DNA from: CAZRUA01 sp964603125
GTDB lineage: Bacteria; Bacteroidota; Bacteroidia; B-17B0; Aurantibacillaceae
DNA: 38,432 bases
Direction of reading: 5' to 3'
Assembly: GCA_964603125.1 (NCBI GenBank)
Contig: CAZRUA010000023.1
Location: 1-38,432, forward strand
Of this stretch, positions 34,418-38,432 are shown in pieces. The notes beneath the pieces were generated by a model. That model ran no database searches, was not told where the DNA came from, and saw only the letters and a program-made list of their open reading frames with translations. The stretch's first letter is position 1. Every line of letters starts with the position of its first letter. A program made the translations under genes and the position numbers.

Positions 34418-34464
34418 ATTAAAACCATTTGTTCTTGAAACATTAGAACTAGTATGGTTTTAAT
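34418..34464. repeat. Nested inverted repeat between purB and the glycosyltransferase gene
   Basis: An 11-bp perfect outer repeat (34418-34428 with 34454-34464) encloses a 5-bp inner repeat (34431-34435 with 34445-34449), making a two-tier stem. There is no T run in either direction, so it is not a typical terminator. It lies 15 nt upstream of the glycosyltransferase ATG. Confidence 0.7.
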
Positions 34465-34474
34465 ACGTTTAAAT

Positions 34475-35821
34475 TTAATAAACTCCTGTGTAATTTTTTG
34501 GTGTAATTTTTTTCATTTCTTCTTTCACAGCTTTACTTACAACTAAAGTCTCTATAAATGCTGCAATTGATTCTTGCGTAACATGAGTATTGGTGCGTGT
34601 TAACTCTTTTAATGTTTCATAAGGTTTTTCATAGCCTTCTCTTCTTAAAATAGTTTGTAACGCTTCGGCAACTACCGCCCAATTGTTATTTAAGTCGTTT
34701 TGAAAAACACTTTCATTTAAAATTAATTTATCTAAACCTTTTAGCAAAGATTGAAAACCAATTATACTATGAGCAATAGGTACCCCAATATTACGTAAAA
34801 CAGTACTATCTGTTAAGTCGCGTTGTAAGCGGGAAATAGGTAGTTTGGCCGATAGATGCTCAAAAACAGCATTTGCAATTCCGAAGTTACCTTCGCTATT
34901 TTCAAAATCAATAGGATTTACTTTGTGCGGCATTGCAGATGAACCAACTTCTCCTTCTTTAATTTTTTGCTTAAAGTAGTCCATTGATATGTAAGTCCAA
35001 ATATCTCTATCCAAATCAATTAAAATAGTATTGATTCGCTTTAACGCATCAAAGTAAGAACCTAAATTATCATAATGTTCAATTTGAGTGGTATATTGAC
35101 TGCGGTGTAAACTTAAAATATCGTTTACAAAAGAGTTTGCAAAATCTACCCAATTAATAGTTGGATAGGCAACATGATGAGCGTTAAAATTTCCAGTAGC
35201 ACCGCCAAATTTAGCTGAAAAAGGAATGTGTTTTAATTGGTGAACTTGATTTTCTAAGCGTTCAACAAAAACCAAAATTTCTTTGCCCAATTTGGTTGGA
35301 GATGCTGGTTGTCCGTGTGTACGAGCTAACATACTTACATCTTTCCAGCTATGTGCTAATGATTTAAGTTTATCAATTATTTTTTGAATACTAGGATAAA
35401 TAACTTCTTGACTTGCTTCTAACAAAGAAAGTGGAATAGAAGTATTATTGATGTCTTGCGAGGTTAAACCAAAGTGAATGAATTCGCTATATGCATCTAA
35501 ACCAAGAGCAGTAAATTTTTGCTTAATAAAGTACTCAACAGCTTTAACATCATGATTTGTTGTTTTTTCAATTTCTTTCACCGCTAAGGCATCTTCCATG
35601 CTAAAATCCAAATAAATTTTACGCAAATCAGCGTAAGATTTCTTTTTAAAACCTTTTAATTGAGGCAAAGGAATTCCGCAAAGAGCAATGAAATATTCTA
35701 TTTCAACTCTTACTCGGTATTTTATTAGGGCTTGTTCTGAAAAGTAGTTTTCTAAACCACCAGTAACCCTACGGTATCTTCCATCGATAGGGGAAATTGC
35801 TTGAAGTGTGTTATATTGCAT
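34475..35821 (-). CDS. purB: Adenylosuccinate lyase
   Basis: Catalyses two steps of purine synthesis: SAICAR to AICAR, and adenylosuccinate to AMP. The 448-residue protein begins LQAISPIDGRYRR, the long E. coli-type PurB. Further motifs are GLTSQDINNT (118-127), ARTHGQPASPTKLGKE (166-181) and the fumarase/lyase signature GSSAMPHKVNP (293-303), which holds the catalytic Ser. The ATG is preceded by a -7 box and a GC-rich palindrome, which may be an operator. No other pur gene is nearby. Confidence 0.97.
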   Translation of the reverse strand: MQYNTLQAISPIDGRYRRVTGGLENYFSEQALIKYRVRVEIEYFIALCGIPLPQLKGFKKKSYADLRKIYLDFSMEDALAVKEIEKTTNHDVKAVEYFIKQKFTALGLDAYSEFIHFGLTSQDINNTSIPLSLLEASQEVIYPSIQKIIDKLKSLAHSWKDVSMLARTHGQPASPTKLGKEILVFVERLENQVHQLKHIPFSAKFGGATGNFNAHHVAYPTINWVDFANSFVNDILSLHRSQYTTQIEHYDNLGSYFDALKRINTILIDLDRDIWTYISMDYFKQKIKEGEVGSSAMPHKVNPIDFENSEGNFGIANAVFEHLSAKLPISRLQRDLTDSTVLRNIGVPIAHSIIGFQSLLKGLDKLILNESVFQNDLNNNWAVVAEALQTILRREGYEKPYETLKELTRTNTHVTQESIAAFIETLVVSKAVKEEMKKITPKNYTGVY

Positions 35822-35831
35822 AATGTCATTA

Positions 35832-35854
35832 TTCGCCGCGGCGAAGCAAAGTTA
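35832..35854 (-). promoter_or_regulatory. purB promoter box with an overlapping GC-rich palindrome
   Basis: TAACTTTG (35847-35854, minus strand) is an exact -7 box. A 14-bp perfect palindrome, TTCGCCGCGGCGAA (35832-35845), begins 1 nt downstream, so it covers the predicted transcription start. No TTG is at the normal -33 distance. The site fits a dimeric repressor operator; this is inference. Confidence 0.5.
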
Positions 35855-35950
35855 ATATAATTACTGATTTGGGGAAAAGGCTTTTTTGAACATGTTTTGT
35901 ACGATTTGCCAAGAGAATTTAATATCTTCGTAATGAAAGATTTGTTTGTT

Positions 35951-36643
35951 ATGACACAATTATTACTACTACATGGAGCAATTGCATCAAAATTTCAGTT
36001 TGATGAAGTAAAACCCATGCTTCAAAAAAAAGGTTTAGATGCTGAGGCAATTAATTTTGCGGGTCATGGTGGGTTTTCATTGCCTTTAGGAGGATACAAT
36101 TTTAATGTGTTTGCAAATGATATTTTGCAATTCGCTGATAAGAATAAAATTGAAAAAATTAATCTGTTTGGTTTTAGTATGGGGGGCTATGCAGCCTTGT
36201 ATTTTGCAAAGCTTTATCCTGAGAGAGTTGCCAAGATCGCTACCTTAAATGTTAAATTTAATTGGGATCCTTTAAGCACGCAAAAGGAAATTGCTATGCT
36301 AAATGCAGATAAAATTGCAGAGAAAGTTCCTTCATTCGCTGATAAATTAATGTTTCAGCATGGGATTAATTTTTGGAAGGAAGTGTTAAAAGGTACGGCT
36401 AATATGATGGAGCAGCTTAGTAAAGACTATGTTTTAACGAAAGAAGATATTGAAAAAATTAGTGCCGAAGTTTTACTTTGTGTTGGCGATAAGGATATGA
36501 CAACAAGTATTGAAGAAACATTGAACATACATCGTTCCTTGCAGAAATCGTATTTTATGGTTTTACCCAATACAAACCATCCTTTTGAAAAGGTGAATAA
36601 AGAAATTTTATGTGAGGTGTTGAAGGAGTTTTTTGTGGAGTAG
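35951..36643 (+). CDS. Alpha/beta hydrolase, cytoplasmic
   Basis: Protein of 230 residues with no signal peptide. It has the oxyanion-loop start LLLLHGAIASKFQF, nucleophile Ser in GFSMGGY, acid Asp in CVGDKDMTT, and catalytic His in LPNTNHPFEKV. The substrate is unknown. The frame is open from a TTG at 35897 and contains ATGs at 35933 and 35951. A near-consensus -7 box (TATCTTCG, 35923-35930) with TTG 23 nt upstream (35897-35899) places the transcript start near 35935, so I prefer ATG 35951, which also matches where hydrolase homology begins. It is divergent from purB. Confidence 0.87.
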   Translation: MTQLLLLHGAIASKFQFDEVKPMLQKKGLDAEAINFAGHGGFSLPLGGYNFNVFANDILQFADKNKIEKINLFGFSMGGYAALYFAKLYPERVAKIATLNVKFNWDPLSTQKEIAMLNADKIAEKVPSFADKLMFQHGINFWKEVLKGTANMMEQLSKDYVLTKEDIEKISAEVLLCVGDKDMTTSIEETLNIHRSLQKSYFMVLPNTNHPFEKVNKEILCEVLKEFFVE

Positions 36644-36684
36644 GGAGGTGAATATTAGATGAGTAGAATTAATATTGAATTTCT

Positions 36685-36712
36685 AAAGTAATTTTAGGTT
36701 ATAAATTACTTT
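36685..36712. repeat. AT-rich inverted repeat between converging genes
   Basis: A 10-bp perfect stem (36685-36694 with 36703-36712) with an 8-nt loop. It includes the stop codon of the minus-strand gene (36706-36708) and lies 42 nt past the hydrolase stop. There is no T run, so termination is possible but weakly supported. Confidence 0.5.
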
Positions 36713-37221
36713 AAGATGTTCTCTAAATCAAAATAGAACTCTGAAGGTTTTTTCTTGTTTATATATAAATAGGTGTGCGGCTTTTTATTTATTTTTTCTT
36801 GAAGATTTTGAAGAGTTATATTCAATGGAGTGCTAGTGAAATTAAGCGAACTACCGTTTTCAGATAATTTAATCGATATAATTTGTTTTACTTTATCATC
36901 TTCAATAATAGAGTTAATATTGCATTTCGTTAAATCAATTTCTACTTTTTTGCCATATAGCATTAGATATGCTAATTTTATGTTTCTGTGACGAGGATCC
37001 TGCTTTGTCCATGGTCTAGTAATTAAAATTAGTAATAGACAAATTAAAAGTATCAGAACTAAAACTTTTAAATAGATTGGGTTTATTGAGTTGAAGTTAT
37101 ATGAATAACGTCCATCGTATGTTAAAAAGTCTATTATAAATATGGTCAAGGCGAATATTAATGTGGCACTTAAAAGAATAAATCTTCTAATAGGATTCAT
37201 ATGGGGAAGAAAATTACTCAT
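36706..37221 (-). CDS. Membrane protein of unknown function
   Basis: Not recognised. The 171-residue protein has two hydrophobic helices (about 12-33 and 48-67) and then a soluble domain of about 100 residues, rich in Lys, Ile and Asn (IDLTKCNINSIIEDDKVKQI). A two-helix anchor with a small cytoplasmic domain is the simplest reading. It lies 23 nt after the next gene and is probably co-transcribed with it and ruvX. Low GC and Lys/Asn richness match the other unknown gene here. Confidence 0.65.
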   Translation of the reverse strand: MSNFLPHMNPIRRFILLSATLIFALTIFIIDFLTYDGRYSYNFNSINPIYLKVLVLILLICLLLILITRPWTKQDPRHRNIKLAYLMLYGKKVEIDLTKCNINSIIEDDKVKQIISIKLSENGSSLNFTSTPLNITLQNLQEKINKKPHTYLYINKKKPSEFYFDLENILK

Positions 37222-37244
37222 ACTGTTTTATGTCATCTAGTTAT

Positions 37245-38072
37245 TCACTTGGAATACTCTATAAATCTTTTTAAGGTATCTCTGTAACCATTATTACCTG
37301 AAGAGTATCTTATAATCCAGTTTTTGTGATTATCATAAACGTAATAAAAATTAAATATGTTTACAGTGTCTTCTAAAGGGTAAAAATCTTTGGATTGGAT
37401 AAGGTTGTTTCTTTTATCATAGGTATATTCACTTTTATTTAAGATTTCACCCTTGGGACTACAATATTTATCCTGTTTCATTCGGCCCTTTCTATCATGC
37501 ACATAGGCATGGAAGTAATATAGAACGGTATCGTTACGATAAGTATTACTTCTTACTAATTGTTTTTTTGAATTATACTCATGTTTTGTTTTTAAGTTGT
37601 TTTTATCAATTGAGAACACGGTAAGTTCTTCTGTTAATATATTTTTTGAATTGTAAACGTAAATTTCTTTCCCCAGTAGTATTTCATTTTTAAATGAAGC
37701 AGCTTCTATTATGTTGCCGTTAGTATAATGTTTAAATGTGGTGTAGCTAGTATCTGTTAGCGATAAAGTATCGTAATATATAGATATTTGTTTAATCAAT
37801 TTTTTATTTCGATAAACTAATTTGAATTTAAAAAGCAGCGAGTCGTTTAAACTTCTTGTAGTTTCTTCTGTTAAATTCCCATAAGAATCAAATATAAAAC
37901 AATTTTTTTCTTTCCCTCCTTCTGAAAAACCATCTCCAATCATTTTCGAAATTTTACCATTAAGATTGAGTGATCTTAAATTATTCCCATATTTTAAAGG
38001 TAAGCCATTTTTATGAGAGACACATTTGTATAGAAACAATAAGAAAAGCAGACCGATTAGTAGTTTTTTCAT
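37245..38072 (-). CDS. Predicted lipoprotein with YD/RHS-like repeats
   Basis: Protein of 275 residues. The N-terminus MKKLLIGLLFLLFLYKC looks like a lipoprotein signal, with Cys at position 17, although YKC is a poor lipobox and simple secretion is possible. The rest contains degenerate repeats of the type YDKRNNLIQSKDFY, FDSYGNLTEETT and YNSKKQLVRSNTY, which resemble the YD/RHS-type repeats seen in many Bacteroidota envelope proteins. The exact role is unknown. The frame is open to 38099 and overlaps ruvX, but the ATG at 38072, 13 nt past the ruvX stop, fits the signal sequence better. Confidence 0.7.
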   Translation of the reverse strand: MKKLLIGLLFLLFLYKCVSHKNGLPLKYGNNLRSLNLNGKISKMIGDGFSEGGKEKNCFIFDSYGNLTEETTRSLNDSLLFKFKLVYRNKKLIKQISIYYDTLSLTDTSYTTFKHYTNGNIIEAASFKNEILLGKEIYVYNSKNILTEELTVFSIDKNNLKTKHEYNSKKQLVRSNTYRNDTVLYYFHAYVHDRKGRMKQDKYCSPKGEILNKSEYTYDKRNNLIQSKDFYPLEDTVNIFNFYYVYDNHKNWIIRYSSGNNGYRDTLKRFIEYSK

Positions 38073-38085
38073 GCTTAAATTAGCA

Positions 38086-38432
38086 CTAAAGCCCCTCACT
38101 CATCATATAATCCTGCAATATAATGGTAGCGCTTATCATGTCAACGGTTTCTTTGTTTTGACGGTCTTTCTTTTTCAATCCACCCAATAACATCGTTTGT
38201 TGAGCTATTTTTGATGTAAAGCGTTCATCAAAACGTACAATTTTTAAATCAGGAAATTTTTCTTTTACTTTTTTTACAAAGCCATTCACGTGCACGGCGC
38301 TGTTTGAATCAGTATTGTCCCATTTTTTTGGCTCGCCAATTACAATACATTCAACAGTTTCTTTTTTTAAATAATCTTCAATAAAAGCGATAATATCTTT
38401 TGAGTGCACTGTTGTTAGGCCATTAGCAAGTA
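38086..38432 (-). CDS. ruvX: RuvX/YqgF family protein, N-terminus cut by the window edge
   Basis: Putative RNase H-fold nuclease (pre-16S rRNA 5' processing or Holliday-junction resolvase). The visible 115 residues are the C-terminal four-fifths of the usual 135-140. They include LANGLTTVHSKDI, VIGEPKKWD, VRFDERFTSKIAQQ (with the catalytic DER) and the terminal KETVDMISATIILQDYM (with the last catalytic Asp). The frame stays open to the end of the window, so the start lies beyond 38432; the GTG at 38409 is internal. Confidence 0.92.
   Translation of the reverse strand, partial: LANGLTTVHSKDIIAFIEDYLKKETVECIVIGEPKKWDNTDSNSAVHVNGFVKKVKEKFPDLKIVRFDERFTSKIAQQTMLLGGLKKKDRQNKETVDMISATIILQDYMMSEGL

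Noticed and set aside
1..38432. CRISPR arrays, insertion sequences, prophage, tRNA or rRNA genes
   Set aside because: No spaced direct repeats, transposase, integrase, phage genes, cloverleaf or rRNA sequence was seen by reading; a tRNAscan or Infernal run was not possible.

Overview
The window is about 38 kb of an AT-rich chromosome from a Bacteroidota bacterium. The evidence is two secreted proteins with type IX secretion C-terminal sorting domains, many TTG-N16-22-TAnnTTTG promoters (the Bacteroidota sigma-A type), A-rich start regions without Shine-Dalgarno sites, a Bacteroidota-type YidC with a large periplasmic domain, and a Lys/Ala-tailed ribosomal protein L21. The genus cannot be fixed from this stretch. 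It looks like ordinary core chromosome: I see no insertion sequence, prophage, CRISPR array, rRNA or tRNA, and no gene-free gap longer than 300 bases.

Layout. 1-2.4 kb (minus): serS, then the rplU-rpmA ribosomal operon. 2.4-3.3 kb (minus): an EamA-type transporter. 3.3-10.4 kb (plus): the most interesting unit, an inorganic-carbon operon of a small secreted acidic protein, a SulP bicarbonate-type transporter, a beta-carbonic anhydrase, DabA and DabB. 10.6-15.7 kb: psd, dusB (minus), a CPBP membrane protease and lon. 15.8-19.2 kb: a secreted T9SS protein, a 54-residue FeoB-associated Cys-rich protein, an Omp85-type outer-membrane protein (all minus) and a GNAT acetyltransferase. 19.3-25.3 kb: a 971-residue repeat-built T9SS protein, an LTA-synthase-like phospho/sulfo-transferase (minus) and a GDPD-family phosphodiesterase. 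25.3-30.1 kb: acyl-CoA dehydrogenase and apt (minus), an S4-domain protein (plus), yidC and mnmD (minus). 30.2-38.4 kb: an outer-membrane protein, the gcvH-vanZ-alpha/beta hydrolase operon, a GT-A glycosyltransferase and purB (all minus), a second alpha/beta hydrolase (plus), two unknown envelope proteins, and ruvX cut by the window edge (minus).

How it fits together. The carbon operon joins two uptake routes: SulP (bicarbonate import) with a beta-carbonic anhydrase, and DabA/DabB, the ion-gradient-driven vectorial carbonic anhydrase described in chemoautotrophs. No RuBisCO or carboxysome gene is nearby, so the bicarbonate probably feeds carboxylases of a heterotroph. A terminator-like hairpin between the carbonic anhydrase and dabA may set the ratio of the two halves. 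Other points of interest are three genes whose -7 box ends exactly 4 nt before the start codon (likely leaderless or near-leaderless mRNAs), a GC-rich 14-bp perfect palindrome at the purB promoter, overlapping divergent dusB/CPBP promoters, a structured lon upstream region, and several translation starts that the promoter positions correct.
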